Source of the DNA: Bacteroidales bacterium
GTDB taxonomy: Bacteria; Bacteroidota; Bacteroidia; Bacteroidales; TTA-H9
Reading direction: 5' to 3'
Length of the DNA stretch: 64,000 nucleotides
Assembly: GCA_030656615.1 (NCBI GenBank)
Contig: JAUSOY010000013.1
Span: 36,976-100,975 of the forward strand
The position numbers and the translations under genes were made by a program. Numbering within the stretch: the first letter of the stretch is position 1; each line of letters begins with the position of its first letter. The notes under the pieces are model-generated. The model saw only the letters and a list, made by a program, of their open reading frames with translations. It had not been told where the DNA came from and did no database searches. Of the stretch, positions 55,750 through 63,825 are shown piece after piece.

Positions 55750-57171
55750 CTATTTCTTTTTTAACAACATATAGTCAGTTGTCTGTAATTCTATTATTAT
55801 ATAATCTTGATTAATCGTGTCTGAATAATCATCCTTTCGAATTAATAAATATTCCCTTTTGTTGTTCTTATCCGGGTCTAAACTAACATTTTTATATCGT
55901 CCAAAATATCCATGTAAAGTCCACTCTTGCCACATATTTGGATAAATATTAATTATACTTCCTTCAGGCAATACTGAAAGAATTTTATAAGTGTCTTTAA
56001 TTTTATTTTCTTCTCGTCCAATATGATTCGAGAAATAAAATGATAGTATTATACCTATGAAAAGAATACTATATGATGCCCATTTAAAAAACAAAAATCC
56101 TTTTGATTGATAATTTATATTATTAAAAAGGGAATCTATCAAAGGGTTTATTAAAAGACCTGTACCTATCGCAAAGAATGGAAAGGTAGCAAGTATGTAA
56201 AACCCACTTTGTTTCATGCTAATCATAATTGGTAATACCCCTGTAAGCCCAAGTAAAATAAATACTAATGCTAACTTAGTGTTTCCTATCATTGAATTTA
56301 TAGAAAGCTTCTTACGCCATCCCCAAATCAGAAAAAGCACAAACAAACCAAAAGCAGGTATCAATTCAGAAAGCAATCGTTCTATTATAAAAAAACGCGA
56401 ATCAATTGTTGTAACGTTTTTAATACTATGTATTACTTGTGTATCAATATATTTGAGAAGACGTAATTCTGCATTAGGGAATAATATCACTAATAATATT
56501 AATGGAGCCATGGTAGATATAAATACCCCAATACAGTCAGCAGTCATTTTACGAAATGACATTTGCCTTAATAAAAGCCATAATAAAAACGGAAATGTCC
56601 ATGGGAAAAAAGCGACAAATCCTTTGGTGAGAAATCCCAACGAAAGCATAAATCCGGATAGGAAAATAAAAATGTATTTTTTGCTAATTTGGCTTTTTAA
56701 ATAAAATAAAATCGAAAGTGAAGTAAAAACAGATAATGTGTTTTCGAGTAGATTATTACTACAAGCCCAAATAACGAGAGGTGTTATAAGCCAAAATAAT
56801 AAAGGAATCCAACCATGTTTAAATTTTAAAATTGCCCAAATTTTCAAAATAATATATCCTACGAGTACGAATGTTATAATAGAATAAAGTTTATCGATAA
56901 ACCGACTCTCTCCAAAAAGGGTAAAGAATATGCTTTGTATTCCAAATGCAAGTGGTGGTTGTCCACGAAAATCTGTCATGCAAGTGGCTGTAAAATGCGG
57001 ATTCCAGAATGAGCCAATTCCATTTGATAAATTATGTGCTACGGTCGAATAAATCAATCCATCCATAAACATACCATCTGATAATAAGTTTGGGCTTGCT
57101 ATTATTAAAAATATTCCTATTACAAATAGATAAAATGGTAGTGTCGGTGTAATTTTAAAATTCATTTTCAT
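55750..57171 (-). CDS. GT39-like membrane glycosyltransferase
   Basis: A 473-aa protein with many hydrophobic segments. The first loop contains DGLIYSTVAHNLSNGIGSFWNPHF, and later DFRGQPPLAFGIQSIFF, a pattern typical of GT39/ArnT-like dolichyl- or undecaprenyl-phosphate-sugar transferases, in which acidic residues in this loop are catalytic. It would transfer a sugar in the envelope. As a cassette in the array it is unusually long. No matching cassette core found. Confidence 0.75.
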   Translation of the reverse strand: MKMNFKITPTLPFYLFVIGIFLIIASPNLLSDGMFMDGLIYSTVAHNLSNGIGSFWNPHFTATCMTDFRGQPPLAFGIQSIFFTLFGESRFIDKLYSIITFVLVGYIILKIWAILKFKHGWIPLLFWLITPLVIWACSNNLLENTLSVFTSLSILFYLKSQISKKYIFIFLSGFMLSLGFLTKGFVAFFPWTFPFLLWLLLRQMSFRKMTADCIGVFISTMAPLILLVILFPNAELRLLKYIDTQVIHSIKNVTTIDSRFFIIERLLSELIPAFGLFVLFLIWGWRKKLSINSMIGNTKLALVFILLGLTGVLPIMISMKQSGFYILATFPFFAIGTGLLINPLIDSLFNNINYQSKGFLFFKWASYSILFIGIILSFYFSNHIGREENKIKDTYKILSVLPEGSIINIYPNMWQEWTLHGYFGRYKNVSLDPDKNNKREYLLIRKDDYSDTINQDYIIIELQTTDYMLLKKK

Positions 57172-57248
57172 GTAAGTCGTTTTTTAACCATTGGTTGTAA
57201 AGGGCTGTGTAAGCTTCCCATTTTTAGCACAAATCAGCAATAAAGCAT

Positions 57249-57404
57249 ACCACAACAATCAGTTCGTCTTAAAACCTTCTTTTGTAATTACTGTGTATCA
57301 AATATATGCTGTTTTTGAAAACAAAATAGAAAGTGATACGATATTTCGGATAATTCTAATGCTGCATTTTTGCAGCGGGAACTCAGGCGCAGCCTGAGCC
57401 GAAA
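57249..57404 (-). repeat. Array repeat copy C
   Basis: The shared unit with the hairpin GCTGCATTTTTGCAGC and the palindrome CTCAGGCGCAGCCTGAG. It ends on the minus strand with GACGAACTGATTG^TTGTGG upstream of the GT39-like gene. Downstream of the thioesterase. Confidence 0.88.
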
Positions 57405-57550
57405 GCGGTAATGGCTTTAATTTGTCACGTTTGCAGGGGTGCTGATAAAGACAATTATTGGATAGGTGTCATTCGGGATTGCGAGGTTCTGCGGTTGAAA
57501 TATTCACTGAAAGCTGCAGTACAGATAGTTTTTATTGTGCATTCGGGCTT

Positions 57551-58300
57551 TCATATTCTTTCCTTCCATAATGTTTTTGCCGTTGCACAAACTTTATTGT
57601 TCTTTTGAGTCTTAATGGTATGGATAAAGGAGTTATCATTTATATCCCTTTCAGTAAAAGACAAAATTTCATCACCATATTGAGCCTCAGCAATAAATCG
57701 TCCATCGATTGAATGCAAATAATAATTATCAATAATATGATCTGGAATTGACTCTATTAGCCATTGCAAATATCTAATATTGTTTACATGCTGGTTTGTA
57801 TCAACATCATACCGATTGACATTAAACGCCTTGATGTGTATTTCAGAGTCAATTGGTTTAATTTTTTTAGTAATGTCATAATTTATACTTTCATCAATAT
57901 CGTAAGACCATCTTTCCTTAATTGAATCAAATATTCCAACAGGCCTTCTCCTCATAATATCAAAGAAAACCCATAAACCTTTAGCTTGTCCTATAATATT
58001 TCGTTTTTCATCATAAATAATGTTTTCCCTAATTCCTTTAACCAGCGAATAACTGGACAACCATGTTCTAATGATGATTTTTTCCTTATAGCTGGGATAG
58101 CGATGCATTTTCAAAATTCCAGAAAGTAATACCCATCCAATATTTTGATTTTCGAGATCATATAAACTATGATTTATTGAATAACAATGGTCTGCAGCTG
58201 TTTCTTCAAGTAAGGTTAAAATAGTAGTCGGTGCAGCCTCTCCGAAATTATTCATTTCGAAATATCTCAGCTCAAATTGTTTTTCAAAATAATTTTCCAC
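57551..58300 (-). CDS. Acyl-ACP thioesterase (FatA-like)
   Basis: A 249-aa protein with two hotdog folds. The GTG start gives MENYFEKQFELRYFEMNNFGEAAPTTIL, typical of bacterial acyl-ACP thioesterases, and the second half has VNRYDVDTNQHVNNIRYLQWLIESI (the conserved N/H active-site block). It releases free fatty acids from acyl-ACP. Its cassette ends pair exactly: TTGTGCAT at the downstream side and ATGCACAA at the start side. No promoter core is visible. Confidence 0.88.
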   Translation of the reverse strand: MENYFEKQFELRYFEMNNFGEAAPTTILTLLEETAADHCYSINHSLYDLENQNIGWVLLSGILKMHRYPSYKEKIIIRTWLSSYSLVKGIRENIIYDEKRNIIGQAKGLWVFFDIMRRRPVGIFDSIKERWSYDIDESINYDITKKIKPIDSEIHIKAFNVNRYDVDTNQHVNNIRYLQWLIESIPDHIIDNYYLHSIDGRFIAEAQYGDEILSFTERDINDNSFIHTIKTQKNNKVCATAKTLWKERI

Positions 58301-58351
58301 AAGCTATCCTTTTTAATGGTTGTTTAAATGTTCGATTTATCTTTCACCACG

Positions 58352-58750
58352 ATGCACAAAGTCAGTTGGGTTTAAAACCAACCCATATAATTACTGTGTA
58401 TCAAAGATATTCTGTTTATTGAAAATAGAATGGAAATTGATGTGATATTTCGGGTAATTTTAATGCTGTATTTTTGCAGCGATAAACCGGCACAGCCTGA
58501 GCCGAACAGGGTGCTTCAAAAAAGTGGTTTTGTGACTCATTGTGGTTTTTGGCAGTCGATACCCCTGCGATTTTGGCTGTAATCACACAAGTTTCCACAA
58601 CGAAATTTGCATTTTTATTCAAAATGAACTTTCCGGGGATCTGCTCCGGATCATGTCTATGTAGATATACTGAAAACATACTGAAAATATACCAGCAGAA
58701 CCGGAGATGGTATAGCGCTTTCTACCAAATATTGTTTATTGAATAGCCTG
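58352..58750 (-). repeat. Array repeat copy D (long form)
   Basis: Carries the shared unit plus the same second segment as copy A (TTTTGTGACTCATTGTGG ... GGGGATCTGCTCCGGATC). On the minus strand it ends CCCAACTGACT^TTGTGCAT before the thioesterase. Separated from DUF4349 by a perfect 9-base hairpin (CCTGAGATG / CATCTCAGG). The 87-aa ORF track entry inside is not considered a gene. Confidence 0.85.
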
Positions 58751-58814
58751 TCGGTTGGGGAGTTTGTCGAAGTATTTTTCCTGAGATGCTTACATCTCAG
58801 GGCAGCCTAATCGA

Positions 58815-59621
58815 TTATGTGGCGTTTTTCTTTTTATTTCTTCGTCGTCTTATGATTAAATAAACTGTCACAAGTCCGATGAGAATAAATGTCCAAAGAT
58901 GTGTCAGTCCGATGAGAAACCATAAGAAGCCGTCCCAACCGCCCTTGATTGCTTGTCCGAATTTGGTTGTAAAACGAAATGCAGAAGTTGTCTTTTGGTA
59001 GTAAGTTGCTGTCAAGGTGCTGAATGATATTCTGTCCTTTAAATATTTCATTTGCCCTTCAACCGATTCAATTTCCGTTCGCAATTGCCCAATTTCTTTT
59101 TCAATGGTAAGGATTTCGTCAACCTTTGTCGCTTGTTTTAAAAGTTCTTTATACCTGTCTTCAAGTTCTTTTTTAGTTTTTATTCTTGCGTCAATATCAA
59201 TGTACTCCGCAGTCACATCAAGAACATCAATATTTTTACTGTCAAGTTTGTCCGCACTTTCGGAAATTGTTTTCAGAAGTAAATCGAAATGCTGGGAAGG
59301 GACACGAATAACTATACGATGTTCAAGTCTGTCGGAATAGTCATTAACATTGTCTTTTGAAATGTAGCCATTTAATTCCTGAACTGTCTTTGAGATTAAA
59401 GAATTTGTCTCGTTGATGTTTGTTGTCTCAAAACTAATTTCTCCTTCCTTGATGATTTTTCTGTCAACCACACCCTCAATTTTTTCAGCAGGCTTCTGAT
59501 TTGTCTGAGGAGACTCTTGTATAGCAAGGTCTGTCGATGCCCCTTTATATTCTTGTTTTTGTCCGCACGAATAAATTGTCAAGATAGTCAACACGGTTAA
59601 AATTCTAGAAATATTTTTCAT
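58815..59621 (-). CDS. DUF4349 membrane-anchored lipoprotein
   Basis: A 268-aa protein with a lipobox (TIYSCGQ), the DUF4349 core (DRKIIKEGEISFETTNINETNSLISKTVQELNGYIS and VPSQHFDLLLKTI), a long coiled coil (IKTKKELEDRYKELLKQATKVDEILTIEKEIGQLRTEIESVEGQ), and a C-terminal membrane helix (WFLIGLTHLWTFILIGLVTVYLIIRRR). The stop codon lies inside the cassette core GCCACATAA, whose reverse complement TTATGTGGC is the start of the same cassette. Function unknown. Confidence 0.88.
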   Translation of the reverse strand: MKNISRILTVLTILTIYSCGQKQEYKGASTDLAIQESPQTNQKPAEKIEGVVDRKIIKEGEISFETTNINETNSLISKTVQELNGYISKDNVNDYSDRLEHRIVIRVPSQHFDLLLKTISESADKLDSKNIDVLDVTAEYIDIDARIKTKKELEDRYKELLKQATKVDEILTIEKEIGQLRTEIESVEGQMKYLKDRISFSTLTATYYQKTTSAFRFTTKFGQAIKGGWDGFLWFLIGLTHLWTFILIGLVTVYLIIRRRRNKKKNAT

Positions 59622-59697
59622 TGCCGTTTGATTTTACTTTTTCTAATTAATTTAATTGGCTATTGTCTGTATCAAATTCTCTTTGTTGATTTAAAAT

Positions 59698-59810
59698 GCC
59701 ACATAATGGCAGTTCCCCGTTAAAACGGGGCAAGCTGTCTAAAAACCTTCTTTTGTAATTACTGTGTATCAATTAAATACTGTTATTTTTGAAAATAGAC
59801 CGGGTAATAT
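59698..59810 (-). repeat. Array repeat copy E (short)
   Basis: Starts at the GCCACATAA core, with a CCCCGTT/AACGGGG hairpin replacing most of the GACGAACTG arm (read GGGGAACTGCCA^TTATGTGGC on the minus strand). The shared unit is truncated and overlaps the end of DUF3795. Confidence 0.7.
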
Positions 59811-60202
59811 TCATTCTTGCTTCCACATTTTAAACAAATCGCTCGATGAACACATAATAAATGGCCACACTCAGAACATTTCCATTTTTCTTTTTCACGA
59901 ATAATGAATGAGTCTAATCCAATTTCTTTTATTTTTTCAAGGTTTTGAATTGGACTTTCTCCATATTTGCTTATATACCGCTTATCCAAATTTTTAATTC
60001 GCCTACAAGGAAATTTAGTACAATCATAGCAAAGTAATTTGTCGTTACCTTTCTTTTCGGCGCATGATTTTATACTACAAACGGTACAATGATATGGCTT
60101 ATTACCAGTATGATTACAGCCCACACATTTATTTTTGTCTCGTTGAAAACCCAAACAAATATCACAAATTACACCACATGGGGCAATACTTGTAGTATTC
60201 AT
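59783..60202 (-). CDS. DUF3795 cysteine-rich protein
   Basis: A 139-aa protein with many zinc-type Cys (APCGVICDICLGFQRDKNKCVGC, CTVCSIKSCAEKKG, LLCYDCTKFPCRRIKNLDKRY) and a C-terminal zinc ribbon (WKCSECGHLLCVHRAICLKCG). The family is uncharacterised. The last few codons (YYPVYFQK) and the stop fall in repeat E, so the C-terminus may have been set by the repeat. It follows the methyltransferase by 79 bases. Confidence 0.85.
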   Translation of the reverse strand: MNTTSIAPCGVICDICLGFQRDKNKCVGCNHTGNKPYHCTVCSIKSCAEKKGNDKLLCYDCTKFPCRRIKNLDKRYISKYGESPIQNLEKIKEIGLDSFIIREKEKWKCSECGHLLCVHRAICLKCGSKNEYYPVYFQK

Positions 60203-60281
60203 AATTTTATTTCCAGTGATGATTTTTACTCAATATAGATTTTATTGCGTGGTATGTTGCGTATTCGTGCTTTATTATCTG

Positions 60282-61049
60282 TCATTTTTCGGCTATAACA
60301 AGCATTTCGAAATCTTCTGTCGTTAACTTGTCGTTTCTCGAAAACTCCCCAAGCTTGGCTCCAAAAATTTCAATCTTTTTGTACCCAAGCGATTTTAATA
60401 ACCACGTGATTTCGCATGGAATATAGTATCTTTCGTTACATTCGAGAACTTTTTTGTTTCCAAAATCATCTTCAAATTCAGTTACATTGTAATCGCGGAA
60501 TGTCATTAAATCAAAGGTGTTGCTCCGATAAGTTGCATTGCCCTCTTCTGTTGCTGATGAACAAAACTCCTCAACAGAATGATACAAGGGGAATAGTCCA
60601 TTTAAGGTTGTGAATATGAACTTGCCATGTTCATTTAATGATTTTGTAACGTTTTTTAGTATCTCAAAATTCATTTCATCGGTTTCCATTAATGGGAATC
60701 CTCCTTCACAAAGCATTATTGCAATATCGAACTCATTGTTGAAAGTTAGTTTTCTGGCATCCTGTTGCTGGAAGTCTATTGTTAAATTATTACGATCTGC
60801 TTTTTCTTTGGCTTTTTGAAGTTGTGTTTCTGACAAATCAATACCTGTTACAGAATATCCCCGCTTTGTTAATTCTATTGAGTGCCTCCCAGTGCCGCAG
60901 CCGACATCTAAAACTTTTTGTGATTTGTCAAATTTTAATTCAGTTTCAATAAAATCGCACTCGCCAATAGTTCCTTGTGTGAAATTTTCATTGTCGTATT
61001 TCTGTCCATAATTTTCGAACAGCGATTCGTACCATTGTTTTTTGTTCAT
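60282..61049 (-). CDS. SAM-dependent methyltransferase
   Basis: A 255-aa class I methyltransferase with motif I (VLDVGCGTGRHSIELTKRGYSVTGIDLS) and FQQQDARKLTFNNEFDIAIML. C-terminal half resembles small-molecule methyltransferases. Substrate unknown. A 5' leader with a promoter core precedes it. It shares a cassette unit with DUF3795 or is a neighbouring cassette whose junction has been lost. Confidence 0.85.
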   Translation of the reverse strand: MNKKQWYESLFENYGQKYDNENFTQGTIGECDFIETELKFDKSQKVLDVGCGTGRHSIELTKRGYSVTGIDLSETQLQKAKEKADRNNLTIDFQQQDARKLTFNNEFDIAIMLCEGGFPLMETDEMNFEILKNVTKSLNEHGKFIFTTLNGLFPLYHSVEEFCSSATEEGNATYRSNTFDLMTFRDYNVTEFEDDFGNKKVLECNERYYIPCEITWLLKSLGYKKIEIFGAKLGEFSRNDKLTTEDFEMLVIAEK

Positions 61050-61107
61050 ATCGAACTATTTTATATTAATAGCTTTGTATTCCGATTTCCCTTCATGTGT
61101 GTGCTCT

Positions 61108-61184
61108 GGTTTTTATTCATCGTCCTGACACAAATATAAACAGAATGGTTTAAATCCTCAAGATGTTGAAAAATAATGTTTAAC
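61108..61184 (-). repeat. Duplicated promoter-bearing leader, copy 1
   Basis: On the minus strand it begins at a cassette-type junction with TTAAACATTATTTTTCAACA and holds TTG, a 20-base spacer and TATATTTG, then GTCAGGACGATGAATAAAA. Its near-identical copy lies at 62258-62332 upstream of the T9SS protein gene. It is likely the promoter for the methyltransferase. Confidence 0.8.
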
Positions 61185-61308
61185 AGGAGAATGGTATAAC
61201 CATCGCCGCATACCGGCAAGGACTACCCAATTTCGTACTACAGGTATTTGGCGGAATAAAGCTGGAAGCCCTTACGACTCTTCGCATGAAGTCTTACTTA
61301 TTAGCAAA
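61179..61308 (-). other. attC-like site downstream of the T9SS protein gene
   Basis: The 130-base stretch starts on the minus strand with TTTGCTAATAAG and ends CTCCTG^TTAAAC. TTTGCTAA is the reverse complement of the start TTAGCAAA of the same cassette. The length is within the normal attC range (57-141 bases). Internal hairpins include GACTTCATGCGAAGAGTC and ATGGTTATACCAT. It lacks the GACGAACTG arm of the other copies. Confidence 0.55.
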
Positions 61309-61314
61309 CGTTTG

Positions 61315-62220
61315 TTATTTTTTGATGACTTTAATAGTAGTTAGTGCTGCTTTTCTATTCATCAATTGTAAAAGATATATCCCAGCCCTCATATCCGAAA
61401 AGTCAACTTTTATGCTTCCACCTGTATATTGTAGAAACTTCAATTTACGCTTATTCCCTAGCATATCACAGACCATAATTTGGTCAATGATATCAGAAGA
61501 ATTCATTTCAATCGCCAATTGGTCAATAATTGGATTGGGAAATGTCTTTATACTTAAACGTGATTTCTGTGAAGTTAAGCCTAAGGATAAATCGCATTTG
61601 TAACCATAATAAGGATAATATGCTGTATCATTCAGTGTAAAACATAACAATTCTGCAGGAAATTCAGCGTTTGGGAATGTTTCAAGTAAGCCACTGTTAA
61701 ATCCAACACCTTCAATTAGTAATCCAGAGCCACAATTGCCCTCGCTCAGGTTAAAAATTTTCCTAAAACTACCTCCAACAAGAATACTGTCGATGCTTGT
61801 AACGATTATACCATCATTCCGATTATTATATGTCAAAGGTAAAGTATCTCCTACATTTAAGTCAAAATCATACAGTAAATCCTCCCAACCTTGATTATTC
61901 ACATACATTTTATTGTTTTCCTGGCGTATCAGAATGCTAAATCTATCGTAAAATGTTGAACCTTCACACATATATGAAGGCGGGGACGCCATCCAACTGT
62001 AATTAATTCTATGCCTATCGAATACTTTTTTATAATTATAATTGCCAATTGTAGTATCACCATTTATATAATACATGTAGTTATTTATCTCAAGACAGCT
62101 CCCATTGCCACCAAACCACATTTCCTGCCTCCATTTTGGACTATTCTCAAGATAATTTACAATTTGAGCATTAACGGTAAATGATATGATAAATGCCAGA
62201 AGTGTAATTCTTATTTTCAT
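61315..62220 (-). CDS. Exported protein with T9SS type A sorting domain
   Basis: A 301-aa protein. The signal peptide (ITLLAFIISFTVNAQ) and the C-terminal sorting domain (SIKTFPNPIIDQLAIEMNSSD...RKLKFLQYTGGSIKVDFSDMRAGIYLLQLMNRKAALTTIKVIKK) are clear, so it is probably secreted by T9SS and attached to the surface. The middle resembles no named family. Its cassette is bounded by exact 8-base inverted sequences. Confidence 0.85.
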   Translation of the reverse strand: MKIRITLLAFIISFTVNAQIVNYLENSPKWRQEMWFGGNGSCLEINNYMYYINGDTTIGNYNYKKVFDRHRINYSWMASPPSYMCEGSTFYDRFSILIRQENNKMYVNNQGWEDLLYDFDLNVGDTLPLTYNNRNDGIIVTSIDSILVGGSFRKIFNLSEGNCGSGLLIEGVGFNSGLLETFPNAEFPAELLCFTLNDTAYYPYYGYKCDLSLGLTSQKSRLSIKTFPNPIIDQLAIEMNSSDIIDQIMVCDMLGNKRKLKFLQYTGGSIKVDFSDMRAGIYLLQLMNRKAALTTIKVIKK

Positions 62221-62257
62221 ATGAAATCCTGACTAAATATTTGCTAACCTTATAGTG

Positions 62258-62332
62258 TTTTATTCATCCTCCTGTCACAAATATAAACATAAAATCTAAA
62301 AATGCGCAAGGTGTTGAAAAATAATGTTTAAC
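62258..62332 (-). repeat. Duplicated promoter-bearing leader, copy 2
   Basis: It resembles the leader at 61108-61184 from TTAAACATTATTTTTCAACA through TATATTTG to GATGAATAAAA. The 21-base TTG to TATATTTG spacing fits a Bacteroidota promoter. It lies between the F junction (GCG^TTAAAC) and the T9SS cassette start (GG^TTAGCAAA), so it might be a promoter-only insertion. Confidence 0.8.
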
Positions 62333-62515
62333 GCCAGTTCGTCTTAAACCCTTCTTATAAAATGCCTGTGTATCAAATACATGCTAGTTTTGAATACAAA
62401 ATAAAAATTGATGTGCTATTCCGGATATTTTTTGATGCTGCATTTTTGCAGCGATAAACAGGCACAGCCTGTTTTCATAAACCGACTCAGGCAATGCCTG
62501 AGCCGAACGGGTTCC
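62326..62515 (-). repeat. Array repeat copy F
   Basis: The full shared unit with the hairpin GCTGCATTTTTGCAGC and the palindromic CTCAGGCAATGCCTGAG. On the minus strand it ends GACGAACTGGCG^TTAAAC, the best-conserved junction. Downstream of Fic. Confidence 0.88.
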
Positions 62516-62583
62516 TTTCAGGACAAGCAATGCAGACCACTCAGAGTCCTATTTGTTACCAACTGAGCGTTCATAATTTATCA

Positions 62584-63708
62584 TTATCTAAATAGTTTTA
62601 AATAATTATCAAATACATACATTCGACCCCTCTGTCCACCGGTAACTTCTTTTAATATTTCTGCTTTTTCAAGTAGTTCAATAAGTTTATATGATGATGG
62701 CATCGAAAGACCTGTCGTACTACAGACTTTCTCAGCATTAATCACAGGTCTTTGATATAAATAATTCACAACCTTTTGTGCATTCCCTGCCCTGCTTCCT
62801 AAAATTTGAAACGTAAGTTCGTTTTGTTTTTGTAATTGTAATATGCTGTCAAAGGTTCTTATTCCTTTTTTTGCAGTTTCTATGATTCCAACCAAGAAGA
62901 ATTTAAACCATTGAGTCATGTCATTTTTGTCCCTAACATTCATCAGGTTTTCATAATATAATTTCCTGTGATTTTCCATAAAATCAGAAAGATAGAGAAT
63001 TGGCTTTTTAAGAATACCTTTGTTAACAAGGTAAAGTGGAATAAGTAAACGACCAACTCTTCCATTACCATCAAGGAATGGGTGGATGGTTTCAAATTGG
63101 TAATGCACCAATGCGATTTTTAGCAATTCTGGGAAATAAATGTTTTCATTATGGAGAAATTTCTCAATATCACTCATTAATTCAGGAACTGTTGTATGGA
63201 CAGGGGGTACAAAAAGAGCGTCATTAATAGTTGCTCCCCCAATCCAATTTTGACTATTTCTAAATTCACCTGGTTGCTTTTTCTGTCCTCTTACGCCTTG
63301 TAATAGTACTTGGTGTGTTTCACGAATCAGTCTTGATGAAAAGGGCAATTTTTCTAATGCATCTATTGCCAATTCCATCGCTTTTATATAATTCTGAACT
63401 TCCTCCCAATCATCACGTTTATCCAAAGGAATATCGTCTCTGTCAAGCAACGCCTCTTCCATATTAGTTTGCGTTCCTTCTATCTTGCTGCTTTGAGTGG
63501 CTTCTTTAAGTACATGCATACTGATAAACAATTCAATATTGGGAATGTAGTTCGAATACATGTCCAGTCTACCTAATTCTCTATCTGCTTGACTAAGTAA
63601 TTGTAAAACTTCCATACTTTCTACTTTCCATTGACGATTAATCAATGTAGGTTGGAAGCTTTTATAATATCCTTGATTGATATAATGACCAGATTTGAAT
63701 TGTTTCAT
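62584..63708 (-). CDS. Fic-family protein (class II AMPylase-like)
   Basis: A 374-aa protein. The Fic motif IHPFLDGNGRVGR supplies the catalytic His and nucleotide-binding residues, and an inhibitory helix motif (SSKIEG, in the S-x-x-x-E-G pattern) is at the N-terminal side, as in class II self-inhibited Fic proteins. A C-terminal winged-helix region (VINAEKVCSTTGLSMPSSYKLIELLEKAEIL) is typical of Bacteroidota members. It probably adds AMP to a target protein. A promoter core is just upstream. Confidence 0.93.
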   Translation of the reverse strand: MKQFKSGHYINQGYYKSFQPTLINRQWKVESMEVLQLLSQADRELGRLDMYSNYIPNIELFISMHVLKEATQSSKIEGTQTNMEEALLDRDDIPLDKRDDWEEVQNYIKAMELAIDALEKLPFSSRLIRETHQVLLQGVRGQKKQPGEFRNSQNWIGGATINDALFVPPVHTTVPELMSDIEKFLHNENIYFPELLKIALVHYQFETIHPFLDGNGRVGRLLIPLYLVNKGILKKPILYLSDFMENHRKLYYENLMNVRDKNDMTQWFKFFLVGIIETAKKGIRTFDSILQLQKQNELTFQILGSRAGNAQKVVNYLYQRPVINAEKVCSTTGLSMPSSYKLIELLEKAEILKEVTGGQRGRMYVFDNYLKLFR

Positions 63709-63724
63709 TTTTATGTTTTTTAAA

Positions 63725-63732
63725 CAAAGATA
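63725..63732 (-). promoter_or_regulatory. Bacteroidota -7 promoter core for fic
   Basis: TATCTTTG on the minus strand matches TAnnTTTG, 16 bases before the ATG, within the fic cassette rather than the array repeat. Confidence 0.6.
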
Positions 63733-63825
63733 ACCCTTGTTTAAGTATTTTGTAATTATCTTAAATAAGGGCGTACTCTATTTAAGTTTAACACTGAAAT
63801 TAAAACAGTGCTGTTCCCTCGCCTT

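Noticed and set aside
56216-56704. 162-aa plus-strand ORF over the GT39-like gene
   Set aside because: Antisense shadow of a hydrophobic gene with low-complexity codons.
57411-57608. 65-aa plus-strand ORF between repeat C and the thioesterase
   Set aside because: Opposite to all genes of the array and overlapping the thioesterase end. Reads like translated spacer.
61050-61107. RNA gene or riboswitch upstream of the methyltransferase
   Set aside because: Only a promoter core and an A/T-rich leader are visible. No conserved RNA structure was recognised.
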